Source of the DNA: Candidatus Gastranaerophilales bacterium
GTDB taxonomy: Bacteria; Cyanobacteriota; Vampirovibrionia; Gastranaerophilales; Gastranaerophilaceae
Direction of reading: 5' to 3'
Length of the DNA stretch: 64,000 nt
NCBI GenBank assembly: GCA_944326525.1
Contig: CALVEG010000001.1
Coordinates: forward strand, 372,001 to 436,000
This document shows, in pieces, positions 1-8,240 of the stretch. The notes under the pieces were generated by a model. It searched no databases. It was not told where the DNA came from and saw only the letters and a program-made list of their open reading frames with translations. How positions within the stretch are numbered: position 1 is the first letter of the stretch; each line of letters begins with the position of its first letter. The position numbers and the translations under genes were made by a program.

Positions 1-1
1 G

Positions 2-1459
2 ACGGCAATGACCGTCGGAACTATAGCAGCATTAGCTTTTGCTGCTCCTATAGCCGCAAGTTTGGGTGCTAGTGCAGCAGTTGTTGGGGCAGTTGCAGGA
101 ACTACAAAATTATTAGGTTTGGGTCTTGCAGGTTATATGACTTATAACGGTGGAAAAAATATTGTTGAAGGTACTCAAAAATATTATGAGTCTACAACGG
201 AGCAGGATGCAAAAAACAATATGGAACAAGCAATGGATGGTGCTGTAGAAGTTACGGCGGCTCTTCCTGCATTCTTGTTTATCAAAGGCGGAGCTAATAA
301 AGGTAAGAAAATGGCTTCTAAAAATGCAGATCCAAAGCCAGCGGCAGATCCAAAACCAGCGGCAGATCCAAAGCCAGTGGCAGATCCAAAGCCAGCGGCA
401 GATCCAAAGCCAGTGTCAGATCCAAAACCAGTGTCAGATCCAAAGCCAGCGGCAGATCCAAAACCAGTGTCAGATCCAAAGCCAGCGGCAGATCCAAAGC
501 CAGTGTCAGATCCAAAACCAGTGTCAGATCCAAAGCCAGCGGCAGATCCAAAACCGGCAGAATCGAAACCTGCGGAAAACAAGCCGTCTGCTACGGATAG
601 AAAAATCCCCGAAACTAAAAATCTTAGTGATGAGAAAAATTTAAAAGAATTAATCGCTAAATTATTAAATAAAGATTCTAAAAATTCCGATCTGGTAAAG
701 AGATTTATGGAAGACCTTAAGGATTATAACGATCCAGCTTTCAATGAGTCTGTTATACGACAAACATTAACTGAATCAGCAGATTTGTTAAATTGCGGAT
801 TAAAAGTTTATGTTGAAAACGGTAAAATCTTCTTAACTTTAGAGGATGGCGTAACCTATGCTGTAAAACTAAAAACCGCGGTAAAGCCGGCAACAGCGCC
901 GAAAGCAGGCGAGGCAAAGCCAGTGGCAGAGCAGAAAGTTGAAGCTCCTAAGTCAGGCGAGGCAAAGCCAGTGGCAGAGCAGAAAGTTGAAGCTTCAAAA
1001 GCAGAAGAAGTAAAACTGGCAGAGCAAAAGCCGACAGAACCTAAACCTGCGGAACCTAAAGCTGAAGCTGCTGTTGATTACAACAAATCTGTCAGAAGTA
1101 AATTAAGTAAAAGTTCTGATGGTTCTACTAATGAATACTTCTACAATGAAAAAGGTGATATGGTAAAATTGATAGAACGGGATAATACAGGTAAAATAAA
1201 GTATAAAAATATTTATGAGTACAATTCATCCGGTGAAAAAGTGAAATATATTTTGCAAACTTCAGATGGAAGAATTTGTGAAACTTTCTATAAAAACGGC
1301 ACTGAAGCAAAGAAAATATGGAAATTGGATGATGGTATAGTTGAAGAATTATATCCAAAGAGTAAAGACATTTATGAAGGAGTCAGAACATATCCAGATG
1401 GAAGAAAGGTGAAAATACGAGAGGAAAATCGTTACGTCCAAGAGCTTGGAGCACTATAA
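2..1459 (+). CDS. Repeat-rich protein with DPKP tandem repeats, 5' end outside the window
   Basis: I do not recognise the family. The frame is open to the left edge, and the first ATG (base 8) has no ribosome binding site, so the gene very probably starts upstream. The visible part begins with a small-residue-rich hydrophobic stretch (Ala, Gly, Val; about residues 1-45 from that ATG), which could be membrane-inserting. A short helical segment follows, then 13 copies of a six-residue DPKP-type repeat (about residues 108-185). Next come a charged segment, two copies of a 16-residue GEAKPVAEQKVEA-type repeat, and a C-terminal region rich in Tyr-Asn-Gly motifs resembling YwqK/RHS-like beta repeats. 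The proline-rich repeats probably form an extended stalk. It is followed directly by an intrinsic terminator and converges on pnp. A surface or envelope role is inference only. Confidence 0.7.
   Translation, partial: TAMTVGTIAALAFAAPIAASLGASAAVVGAVAGTTKLLGLGLAGYMTYNGGKNIVEGTQKYYESTTEQDAKNNMEQAMDGAVEVTAALPAFLFIKGGANKGKKMASKNADPKPAADPKPAADPKPVADPKPAADPKPVSDPKPVSDPKPAADPKPVSDPKPAADPKPVSDPKPVSDPKPAADPKPAESKPAENKPSATDRKIPETKNLSDEKNLKELIAKLLNKDSKNSDLVKRFMEDLKDYNDPAFNESVIRQTLTESADLLNCGLKVYVENGKIFLTLEDGVTYAVKLKTAVKPATAPKAGEAKPVAEQKVEAPKSGEAKPVAEQKVEASKAEEVKLAEQKPTEPKPAEPKAEAAVDYNKSVRSKLSKSSDGSTNEYFYNEKGDMVKLIERDNTGKIKYKNIYEYNSSGEKVKYILQTSDGRICETFYKNGTEAKKIWKLDDGIVEELYPKSKDIYEGVRTYPDGRKVKIREENRYVQELGAL
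329..562 (+). repeat. 18-bp tandem repeat, 13 copies, coding DPKP(A/V)(A/S)
   Basis: Thirteen in-frame copies of an 18-bp unit (GATCCAAAGCCAGCGGCA and variants). Variation is confined to AAG/AAA for Lys, GCG/GTG for Ala/Val and GCA/TCA for Ala/Ser, so the copies are nearly identical. Blocks of copies recur in the same order, which suggests recent expansion by slippage or unequal recombination. Copy-number changes would keep the frame. Confidence 0.95.
908..1003 (+). repeat. 48-bp direct tandem repeat, two copies
   Basis: Two adjacent 48-bp copies encoding a 16-residue unit that begins GEAKPVAEQKVEA. They differ mainly at the last codons. This is a second, independent repeat in the same protein. 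Confidence 0.9.
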
Positions 1460-1469
1460 TAGAAAAATA

Positions 1470-1505
1470 AAAAAGGAGTCTGTAGATTTACAGGCTCCTT
1501 TTTAG
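1470..1505 (+). terminator. Intrinsic terminator after the repeat protein
   Basis: A 10-bp stem (GGAGTCTGTA pairing with TACAGGCTCC, one G-T wobble), a GATT loop and a run of T. The A-rich 5' side means it could also serve pnp, whose stop codon lies just beyond on the other strand. Confidence 0.85.
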
Positions 1506-1521
1506 ATTTATATTTAATTAG

Positions 1522-3669
1522 CTATTGATTTAAAAGTTGAGCTTTTTCTTCTTCGGTTACACCTTTGATTGTAAGGTTTACTCTGCCTTTTTCATCAATT
1601 TTAATGATCTTCACAATTACTTCATCGCCGATTTTGACGTGTGGTTCAATTGTCTCAATTCTTTCATGGCAGATTTGAGAGATGTGTACCATTCCGTCTT
1701 TTCCGCCGCAAAGCTCTACGAATGCTCCGATTGGGATTATTCTTACAACTTTACCCTTCATAATCATTCCGACTTCGGGTTTGAAGGTTAATTCTTTAAT
1801 CATTCTTTTTGCGATTTCTGCACCCTCTTGGTCGTTTGATGTGATTGTCACAACTCCTGAATCTTGAATATCAATTTCGGCACCTGATGCGTCAATAATC
1901 GCTCTGATTTGTTTTCCGCCGGGTCCGATTACTGTTCCGATGTCTTCAACAGGAATTGTCATTGTAGTGATGCTTGGCGCAAACGGTGAAAGATGATCTG
2001 CAGGTTTTGTAATTACCTTTCTCATTTCACCTAAGATATGTAATCTGCCTTCTTTTGCTTGAGCTAAGGCTCTTCTAAGGGTATCGTTTGCGATACCTTT
2101 AGCTTTCATATCCATTTGCAACGCTGTGATACCGTCATCATTACCTGTTACTTTGAAGTCCATATCGCCTAAGAAGTCTTCAATACCTTGAATATCAGTT
2201 AATACAACGGGTTCTTTGCCTTCTTCGGTAATCATACCCATTGCAACGCCGCCTATCATACATTTTACAGGTACACCAGCGTTCATCAATGCCATTGATG
2301 ATCCGCAAGTTGATGCCATTGAGGTTGATCCGTTTGATTCTAATACGTCAGATGTTACTCTGATTGTGTATCCGAATTCTTCTTGGGAAGGAAGGGCCGG
2401 AACATTTGCTCTTTCTGCTAAGTTGCCGTGTCCGACTTCTCTTCTTCCGGGGCCTCTTAACGCTTTTACTTCACCTACTGAAAATCCAGGGAAGATGTAT
2501 TTGTGCATATATGTTTTTTCTGTTTCAGGATCAACACCGTCAAGCTCCTGTTTCATTCCTGGCCCTGCCAATGTTGCAACTGAAAGAACTTGAGTTTGTC
2601 CTCTTGTAAATACAGCTGATCCGTGTGCTCTTGGAATTACTCCAACTTCACACCAAATAGGTCTTACATCATGCGGCTTTCTGCCGTCTGCTCTTACGCC
2701 TTCATCCAAAATCATTGTACGCATTATTTTCTTTTCTGCGTTTTTGAATTCTTCTGCTACAAAATCAATGCCTGTTTCTTCAATGATTTTTTTGATGTAA
2801 TCATCTTCAGGAAGTGCATCAATTTTTTCTTTTACAAGAGCTTTTGCTTCTTCAAGTTTGTTTTGTCTGTATTCTCTGTCAAAGTTGTGGTATGCATCAA
2901 AAATCATATCGTGAGCTGTTTCATCAATAATTCTCTTGATTTCTGTTGTATCGTAAGGATTTACGAATTCTTCTTTCACAACTCCGCAAGCTTTTGCAAA
3001 TTCAACTTGTGCTTCACATTGTTTTCTGATTTCTACTTGTGCAAATTCAACAGCATTCATAATATCGTCTTCTGTTACAAATTTGCAGCCTGCTTCAACC
3101 ATAATTACGCTGTCGTGAGTTCCTGCTACAACAATATCAAGATCTGATTTGTCAGCCTGTTGATGTGTCGGATTAGCTATCATATTGCCGTTTTCATCTC
3201 TTGATACTCTGACTGCACCAATTGGTCCTTCAAATGGTGCTCCTGATAACATTAATGCAGTAGATGCACCAAGCATTGCAAGAGTGTCAGGCTGATTTTG
3301 CTGATCATAGCTGAATAATTGCGCTACTATTTGTATATCGTTTCTGTATCCTTTCGGAAACAGTGGTCTTATCGGTCTGTCAATTAAACGTGATATAAGT
3401 ATAGCTTTGTCGCTTGCTTTACCTTCTGAACGGTTGTAACCGCCAGGAATACGTCCGATTGCAGACATTCTTTCTTCATAATCAATTAATAGTGGGAAGA
3501 AATCTATTCCAACTCTTGGTTCTTTTGATACTACGCAATGTACAAAAAGCATTGTATCGCCGCATCTTACTGTTACTGAACCATTAGTGGATTTTGCATA
3601 CTTCCCGGTTTCGATAGTTACGTTTTTACCACCGATTTCAATTTCAAATTTTTTTGTTTCCGGTACCAT
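1522..3669 (-). CDS. pnp: Polyribonucleotide nucleotidyltransferase (PNPase)
   Basis: PNPase degrades RNA 3' to 5' by phosphorolysis and is a core mRNA-turnover enzyme. The 715 residues match the usual length. Two RNase PH-like halves are present; the second carries the expected FTRGQTQ and DGVD segments. A KH domain follows (GTVIGPGGKQIRAI near residue 560), then a C-terminal S1 domain (KGKVVRIIPIGAFVEL). The start at 3669 is preceded by GAAAGGAAA at good spacing. The gene stands alone, with a strong promoter about 120 bases upstream and a GC-rich leader hairpin (GCGGG pairing with CCCGC). In other bacteria pnp is autoregulated through its leader; here that is only inferred from the leader's length and structure. 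Confidence 0.97.
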   Translation of the reverse strand: MVPETKKFEIEIGGKNVTIETGKYAKSTNGSVTVRCGDTMLFVHCVVSKEPRVGIDFFPLLIDYEERMSAIGRIPGGYNRSEGKASDKAILISRLIDRPIRPLFPKGYRNDIQIVAQLFSYDQQNQPDTLAMLGASTALMLSGAPFEGPIGAVRVSRDENGNMIANPTHQQADKSDLDIVVAGTHDSVIMVEAGCKFVTEDDIMNAVEFAQVEIRKQCEAQVEFAKACGVVKEEFVNPYDTTEIKRIIDETAHDMIFDAYHNFDREYRQNKLEEAKALVKEKIDALPEDDYIKKIIEETGIDFVAEEFKNAEKKIMRTMILDEGVRADGRKPHDVRPIWCEVGVIPRAHGSAVFTRGQTQVLSVATLAGPGMKQELDGVDPETEKTYMHKYIFPGFSVGEVKALRGPGRREVGHGNLAERANVPALPSQEEFGYTIRVTSDVLESNGSTSMASTCGSSMALMNAGVPVKCMIGGVAMGMITEEGKEPVVLTDIQGIEDFLGDMDFKVTGNDDGITALQMDMKAKGIANDTLRRALAQAKEGRLHILGEMRKVITKPADHLSPFAPSITTMTIPVEDIGTVIGPGGKQIRAIIDASGAEIDIQDSGVVTITSNDQEGAEIAKRMIKELTFKPEVGMIMKGKVVRIIPIGAFVELCGGKDGMVHISQICHERIETIEPHVKIGDEVIVKIIKIDEKGRVNLTIKGVTEEEKAQLLNQ

Positions 3670-3787
3670 AATTTTCCTTTCTTGCCAGCTTTTCAGTTGT
3701 TGTTGTAAACTTCCTCTTACCGGCCATTAGCGGGGCTTAGAAACATTACCCGCCTGTTTGTTATACACTTCTGTTTGTTCATCTGAA

Positions 3788-3816
3788 TTATACCGCAAAC
3801 AAAAAATTATGTGAAT
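3788..3816 (-). promoter_or_regulatory. Sigma-70-type promoter of pnp
   Basis: On the minus strand: TTCACA, a 17-base spacer and a perfect TATAAT. It gives a leader of roughly 110 nt before the pnp ATG. Confidence 0.75.
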
Positions 3817-3844
3817 ATTGGAATTCTTTTTATAAGATTATTTA

Positions 3845-3888
3845 AAACCCAAATCTTTTTATTTGTATTTCTAAAGATTTGGGTTTTT
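3845..3888 (-). terminator. Intrinsic terminator of the matrixin-like operon
   Basis: AACCCAAATCTTT on one arm pairs with AAAGATTTGGGTT on the other, and T runs are present in both directions. It lies directly after the last protease gene and separates it from the pnp promoter. Confidence 0.85.
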
Positions 3889-3915
3889 GTGTTTAAAATT
3901 ATTGTATTTGTATTT

Positions 3916-4440
3916 TTATTTAGATTGATAAATCTCTTTTAAAGTTCTTATGTCATCTTTTGAAATATCAAGACATCGGTTTGTTGTTGCGTTCATAATT
4001 GAATTTGGTGAGGTCGTATGGTTTAGACCAATTGCGTGACCTATTTCGTGACGCATAATTTTCATTAATTGATGGTTTGTCATTTTTATTGTTTGGGTAT
4101 CTGAATATTTTGCTATTACTATTCTGGCACTTCTAAAATATCCGTCTTTCCCAACTGCTGGATAAGTTAGACCAACGGCATTTTCGGATACATCAGAAAC
4201 TTTATCTGCAAATGTTACGACTATCTGAGCATCTTCTGGTGTGTCGACATATTCAAATTCAACAGTTTTGTTGCTGGCTGATTCCCAGTCGCCGAAGGCT
4301 TTCTTCATCAAATAGTCCCTTCGATTCTTTTCTATATATACGCTAATCGGCATTTCTTTCCATACCCCGATTTTGTCTATTGCAAAAGCTGGAGCTGAAA
4401 TTAAAATAAATGCAAGTAATAAAATTAGTGTTTTTTTCAT
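3916..4440 (-). CDS. Secreted matrixin-like zinc metalloprotease, copy 1
   Basis: A 174-residue predicted secreted protease of the metzincin/matrixin type. Residues 1-20 are a clear signal peptide (MKK, hydrophobic core, AFA cleavage site). The zinc motif HEIGHAIGLNH is at 131-141, giving three His ligands and the catalytic Glu. A Met-turn (SIMNA, Met 149) follows at the expected distance. The N-terminal part shares a W..MPI.VY pattern and a mid-protein W with the two genes upstream, so the three are paralogues. It is the last gene of the cluster, 16 bp after copy 2, with a GGAGA ribosome site and a terminator behind it. The substrate is unknown. The lack of an obvious propeptide or C-terminal domain makes it one of the smallest forms of this fold. 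Confidence 0.85.
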   Translation of the reverse strand: MKKTLILLLAFILISAPAFAIDKIGVWKEMPISVYIEKNRRDYLMKKAFGDWESASNKTVEFEYVDTPEDAQIVVTFADKVSDVSENAVGLTYPAVGKDGYFRSARIVIAKYSDTQTIKMTNHQLMKIMRHEIGHAIGLNHTTSPNSIMNATTNRCLDISKDDIRTLKEIYQSK

Positions 4441-4456
4441 AATATATTCTCCGTTT

Positions 4457-4981
4457 TTAGTAAAGTTCCATTAATTTTTCAATATCTTTTTCTGTAATGC
4501 TTTGTCCCGGTAATACGTAGGGGTACATTATACTTTTCTTATCACTGTCGTGTCCTAGTCCAAGCGCGTGACCGATTTCGTGTCGTATTACAATATCCAC
4601 TTCCGGTTGTGTAAATTTTCTCCCGTTTGCTGAATATAATCCTATATCTATACTGGATTTGTATATTTTATTTACTCCCATTTGAGCTTCTGTCCTGCCG
4701 GCTGTTGCATCTTTAAAATTGCGGACTAAATTTACTGTTATGTTTGCATAGCCTGAATGTGGCTTTGTTACAAATTTAAATCTGACTTCGCCGTCGGTTT
4801 TTTCTTCCCAGTCTTTGAAGCCTGCTTCTATCATTTTTGTGTAATCGCCAGTTTCATTTAAGTAGACTCTTATTGGCATTCTGCTCCAGCCTTTTTCTAT
4901 TCTCGACCAGGCACTTTCTTCTCCGTTGCTGCTTAAGGGAATTAATATTATGGTAAGTATTGTTAATAATAGTTTTTTCAT
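4457..4981 (-). CDS. Secreted matrixin-like zinc metalloprotease, copy 2
   Basis: Again exactly 174 residues. The signal peptide is MKKLLLTILTIILIPLSS. The canonical zinc motif HEIGHALGLGH is at 134-144 and the Met-turn SIMYPY (Met 152) follows. It sits 6 bp after copy 3 and 16 bp before copy 1, so the three are almost certainly one transcript. Its ribosome site is weak (AAAAAG), consistent with coupling to the preceding stop codon. The enzyme presumably acts outside the cytoplasm on proteins or peptides. A role in nutrition, mucus degradation or envelope processing cannot be told from sequence. Confidence 0.85.
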   Translation of the reverse strand: MKKLLLTILTIILIPLSSNGEESAWSRIEKGWSRMPIRVYLNETGDYTKMIEAGFKDWEEKTDGEVRFKFVTKPHSGYANITVNLVRNFKDATAGRTEAQMGVNKIYKSSIDIGLYSANGRKFTQPEVDIVIRHEIGHALGLGHDSDKKSIMYPYVLPGQSITEKDIEKLMELY

Positions 4982-4987
4982 TGCTTT

Positions 4988-5506
4988 TTATTTGTATAAA
5001 TTGTTTACTTCTCTTATGGAGTCTTCTGTAATGTAGTATCCAGCTTTCACAGTCGGCTGCATAACGCTTTTGGGCGTGTTTGTGTGACTGATAAGACCGA
5101 TAGCATGTCCTATTTCGTGCATCATTATCGGCTGTAAAACTTCTTTTTGTGCTTTTTGACCGTCTTTTGTTAAAAAGCCGATTTCTATATGTGCTTTTCT
5201 TAAGTATCCGTTTCTGTATGAAAAGGTTGTGTTTGAATTCGTTTTGTTTGCTGTGTAGCTCACTGTTATTTGCGCATCAGGACAGCTGTTTGCTGTTAAA
5301 AATTTGAATGAAACCTTGTCCTTGCTTGCTTTTTGCCAGCTTGTAAATGCTTCTTTCATTGTTGCGCTGTTTGGATTTGGCGGTAAACATACTAGTAAGG
5401 GCATCTTTTGCCACTTTAGGTTTTGGGCATAACTTGTGCCTAATACCGTAAAAAATGTTAAAAATACTACTACCGTCTTTATAATATTTACTCTTATTTT
5501 ATACAC
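4988..5506 (-). CDS. Secreted matrixin-like zinc metalloprotease, copy 3 with altered zinc motif
   Basis: First gene of the protease cluster. I chose GTG at 5506 because AAGAGG lies six bases before it. A TTG at 5512 is in frame (174 residues, like the other copies), but its ribosome site would touch the start codon. A basic N-terminus, a hydrophobic core and TSYAQ form the signal peptide. The active site reads HEIGHAIGLISH, one residue longer than the family pattern HExxHxxGxxH, so the third His ligand is shifted or replaced by Ser. The Met-turn (SVMQPT) is kept. It also has two Cys (in VCLPP and SCPDA) absent from the siblings, possibly a disulfide. It may be a divergent or inactive paralogue; not provable here. 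Confidence 0.8.
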   Translation of the reverse strand: MYKIRVNIIKTVVVFLTFFTVLGTSYAQNLKWQKMPLLVCLPPNPNSATMKEAFTSWQKASKDKVSFKFLTANSCPDAQITVSYTANKTNSNTTFSYRNGYLRKAHIEIGFLTKDGQKAQKEVLQPIMMHEIGHAIGLISHTNTPKSVMQPTVKAGYYITEDSIREVNNLYK

Positions 5507-5570
5507 TACCAACCTCTTTTTATTCTTGTGCCTTTGGGCACAGCTAATCCTCGTATTACCTTATTTTATA

Positions 5571-5867
5571 CTAAAAATGCATGTCAAAGCTTGGAGGCAT
5601 TCCGTTTATTTTTTCGTCCTCCATGCGCATTGCTGAACCTATTGTAAAGCCTTCTGCAAAAAGTTTGTTTATTTGGAAAGTTATATCTCCGTTAAAGACT
5701 TCTTCGTTTTCCTCTAAAAATTTGAATAGTGGATCTACCGGACTTTTGGCAATGTTGCCTAATGTCTTGCCTGCTTGTTGTAAGGTCTTTTCACCAATTT
5801 CCGGTACTTTGACATTCATGCCGAAAGGTTTGTAAGGCCTGTTAAATGTAAATTGTGTGTCAGCCAT
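5571..5867 (-). CDS. Small protein of unknown function upstream of the proteases
   Basis: A 98-residue protein starting MADTQFTFNRPYKPFG; no family recognised. An in-frame ATG at 5912 would add 15 residues, but it is immediately preceded by TATAAT (5913-5918). That hexamer, if a -10 box, would start transcription inside the extension, so the start at 5867 is preferred. The protein is mixed charged and helical, with no signal peptide or membrane segment. It reads in the same direction as the three protease genes, 64 bp before the first. The gap holds a small TGTGCC/GGCACA hairpin with no T-run, so read-through into the proteases is likely. Confidence 0.6.
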   Translation of the reverse strand: MADTQFTFNRPYKPFGMNVKVPEIGEKTLQQAGKTLGNIAKSPVDPLFKFLEENEEVFNGDITFQINKLFAEGFTIGSAMRMEDEKINGMPPSFDMHF

Positions 5868-5957
5868 TTTTTCTACCCTATGTAATTTTGTTTCCGTATA
5901 GGGTATCGGCATATTATACGAACAAGTTTAATGTTTTATATGAAATGTTTACTTTTG

Positions 5958-7532
5958 TTAATAAAAGATTGCTTTCAAGTTGTTCGGTTTGACAACTATA
6001 CCGCATCTTTTGCGTAATTCTTGTTGAATCCAAAAGATATCTTTGCCTGAGATTAAGTAATTGTTAGCAAGATCAATAAAGTGTTCAAATTTCTCTTGTG
6101 CACTTTCTTCAGGAAAATTCTCCCTTAATATTTTCGTCGAAATTGTGGATATGTTCATTTGACGTCCGCTTTGAACGTAAATTGTCTCTTTCATTTGTAA
6201 CAGATCTTCCAGTGAAATAAATCCATCATTTACTATTCCTATCATGTCGTTAAAATAAACCTGAGGACTCGTTTGGGGAAATTTTTCAAGGTATTTTGCC
6301 ATGTCAGAATCAGCTCGAGCATGATTGCAAGGGCCGCAGGCATGAGCATAATTACCAAGTCGATTTACATAGGGACCATGTGTTGATTCCGGATTCATAT
6401 GCTCTATGGTTGTTATTGATGGTTTTAAAAGTTCATAGCCTATTGTTGCTGAACTAGAGTATTCGTGTTTTGCGATAAATGAATTTACGTTACTCGCTGA
6501 ATTTGGTAATTTGGATAGCGCTTTGAAAATCTTCTTTTTGACTTTTGAATTTTTGTAGCCGTTTAATACTTTTTCAATGTCGTGGCAAAACGCTTTGTTG
6601 CTGAATTTTAGCTGTACGTTTTTTCCCATTAGCATATCTTCGGCTGTTTTGCAGGCTACTAAAATATCATTTCTCCCAAGTTTTGTACCTATTTTCTTTA
6701 TTTGTTCTACTAAATATAGTTGAATACTTTTTAGGTTTACGGGCATACTATAGTCAAATTTTTCATTGCGTTGAAATGTTCTGTTGATTAAACTGTTATC
6801 ATAAAAATTGCTATATTTTGTTTGCGTTGTCGCAAGCATTACCTTAGCATAATTTGAAAGAGGTTCTTTATGGATGTTTTGGGTTACAGTTTCAGAAGCT
6901 TTCTTTATTTTGTAACTAAAATCTTTTGCACTGAACTCTTCGTGTTGTGGAATTCTTTTTAATCTGTTTTTATGGATTTTAAAAATATCCATAACCTTCT
7001 CGCGAATTCCATTCGGTAATTGTTGAAATTCCTTTTCAATTTGTTTAAATATCGGAAGTTGCTTTTCGGTTAATTCTTGTAATGCTTTTTCATTTAGAAT
7101 TTGTAAAGCCTCTGCCAAATGTGTTTGTGGTGCTCGTTGAGCGGTCTCTTCTATGTATTTAAATATATCAAATGAAGTCGGTTTTAAATGTGATTTGTAT
7201 GGCGCAAGTTCTTTTACAAAATCTGCAATTGTACCATCAAAGATTCCGCGTTTATTTAATTCTTCAACAAAATCAGGGCTGAAAACAGGCTTTTGACAGT
7301 AAAAACAATGAATTACGCGGTTCCTTGCCAGTTCTCTAAATTCTTTTTTTGTTTTTATTAGCGAGCTGGTTGTTAATATATGAGAGGTGAAACTTGGGGT
7401 GTTTCCTTTCTTTTCAAAAGTGTCATTAGGCTGTTGAAATCGGTTATTCTGAAATTTGTCAGAATAATTGTTTAAAGAGACTCTTTTGATGTTTGAATTT
7501 AAATTGTATGGTAGTATTTGTAAAATTTTCAT
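5958..7532 (-). CDS. Large HNH-nuclease-like protein with widely separated zinc pairs
   Basis: A 524-residue protein. HCFYCQKP (Cys 76 and Cys 79) is a typical first zinc pair. About 300 residues later (from about 378) comes IEHMNPESTHG, then GNYAHACGPCNHARAD. This matches the HNH core: (D/E)H, Pro, Ser, Gly, Asn, CxxCN. In ordinary HNH proteins the two halves are a few dozen residues apart; here a long, mainly helical Lys/Glu-rich segment lies between them. The N-terminus has a PSFTS motif like several other proteins of this window. No signal peptide. A ribosome site AGGAG lies 12 bases upstream. The gene follows the tsaB operon but is separated by a terminator. A nuclease function is plausible; target and role are unknown. 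Confidence 0.65.
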   Translation of the reverse strand: MKILQILPYNLNSNIKRVSLNNYSDKFQNNRFQQPNDTFEKKGNTPSFTSHILTTSSLIKTKKEFRELARNRVIHCFYCQKPVFSPDFVEELNKRGIFDGTIADFVKELAPYKSHLKPTSFDIFKYIEETAQRAPQTHLAEALQILNEKALQELTEKQLPIFKQIEKEFQQLPNGIREKVMDIFKIHKNRLKRIPQHEEFSAKDFSYKIKKASETVTQNIHKEPLSNYAKVMLATTQTKYSNFYDNSLINRTFQRNEKFDYSMPVNLKSIQLYLVEQIKKIGTKLGRNDILVACKTAEDMLMGKNVQLKFSNKAFCHDIEKVLNGYKNSKVKKKIFKALSKLPNSASNVNSFIAKHEYSSSATIGYELLKPSITTIEHMNPESTHGPYVNRLGNYAHACGPCNHARADSDMAKYLEKFPQTSPQVYFNDMIGIVNDGFISLEDLLQMKETIYVQSGRQMNISTISTKILRENFPEESAQEKFEHFIDLANNYLISGKDIFWIQQELRKRCGIVVKPNNLKAIFY

Positions 7533-7555
7533 ATTATTTAAAAACTCCTAAATAA

Positions 7556-7596
7556 AAAATTTGCCGATTCGTTAAGAAACGTAACCGGCAAATTTT
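7556..7596 (-). terminator. Intrinsic terminator after tsaB
   Basis: AAAATTTGCCG and CGGCAAATTTT form an 11-bp stem with an inner CGTT/AACG stem in the loop. T-rich sequence follows on the minus strand. It ends the yebC-dgc-tsaE-tsaB operon. Confidence 0.8.
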
Positions 7597-7598
7597 CG

Positions 7599-8240
7599 TT
7601 ATCCCATTGGTGGCGGTTGAATGTAAAGCGGTTTAAGCTTTCTCCAATCGCAATCTTCTGTTTTAGACTTTTTTATTGCAAGCTTTGTTAAAATTTCGCC
7701 GAGAGGAAGGTTTAATTTTTGATATGATTTCCCGCCCAAAATCGGTTCAAGCTTGTCATCTGTCAAAATTTCGTAATCACCTTTTGATATTATTGTCTTA
7801 ACATCATCTAAGGGAATTGCTCCTTTTACTTCATTATCTTTGTATAAGTAAGCCATGTTTTTTCTGGCGTCTAGTGCCGTAAGAACAGGCTTTGAGGGCT
7901 TTTGAGTTGCTTCGTAAGCTTTAGTTATAATTTCAAGACTCGAAATCCCTGTTGCTTTTATATTAAGTTGTTGCGCCATAACTCTTGCGGTTGTTGTGCA
8001 AGCTCTTATCCCCGTAAAACTTCCGGGGCCGTCGTTTATCCCTATCAAAAAAAGATTTTTCGGTTTTACACCGTTTTGATTCAGAATTTGTTCTATTGTT
8101 GAAATTAAAAATGCGCTATGATATTTCAAGTCGTGATTTTCGACTATCCTTGAATCTAAAATGGTTTCGTCTTTAGAAAGGGTTATATACATTTTATCAA
8201 GGCAGGTGTCAAAGCAGAGTGCATAATCTTTATTTTGCAT
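7599..8240 (-). CDS. tsaB: tRNA threonylcarbamoyladenosine biosynthesis protein TsaB
   Basis: TsaB is the inactive ASKHA-fold partner of TsaD in making t6A37 on ANN-decoding tRNAs. The 213 residues fit. The family signature INDGPGSFTGIRA is present near residue 70, and the N-terminus has the expected LCFDTCLDKMYITL beta-hairpin. It overlaps tsaE by 11 bp, and AAGGA lies at good spacing before the ATG. TsaE is in the same operon; the other partners, TsaC and TsaD, are not in this window. Confidence 0.92.
   Translation of the reverse strand: MQNKDYALCFDTCLDKMYITLSKDETILDSRIVENHDLKYHSAFLISTIEQILNQNGVKPKNLFLIGINDGPGSFTGIRACTTTARVMAQQLNIKATGISSLEIITKAYEATQKPSKPVLTALDARKNMAYLYKDNEVKGAIPLDDVKTIISKGDYEILTDDKLEPILGGKSYQKLNLPLGEILTKLAIKKSKTEDCDWRKLKPLYIQPPPMG

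Noticed and set aside
329-562. Possible CRISPR array
   Set aside because: The repeats are 18 bp, directly adjacent with no spacers, and in frame within a protein. No cas genes are near.
184-644. Three further long open frames over the DPKP repeats
   Set aside because: They are by-products of an 18-bp repeat with no stop in other frames; translations are low-complexity and no ribosome site is seen.
2623-3147. 174-codon plus-strand ORF inside pnp
   Set aside because: It is a shadow of the pnp frame, rich in Phe, Cys and Tyr as expected of an antisense reading of this codon usage.
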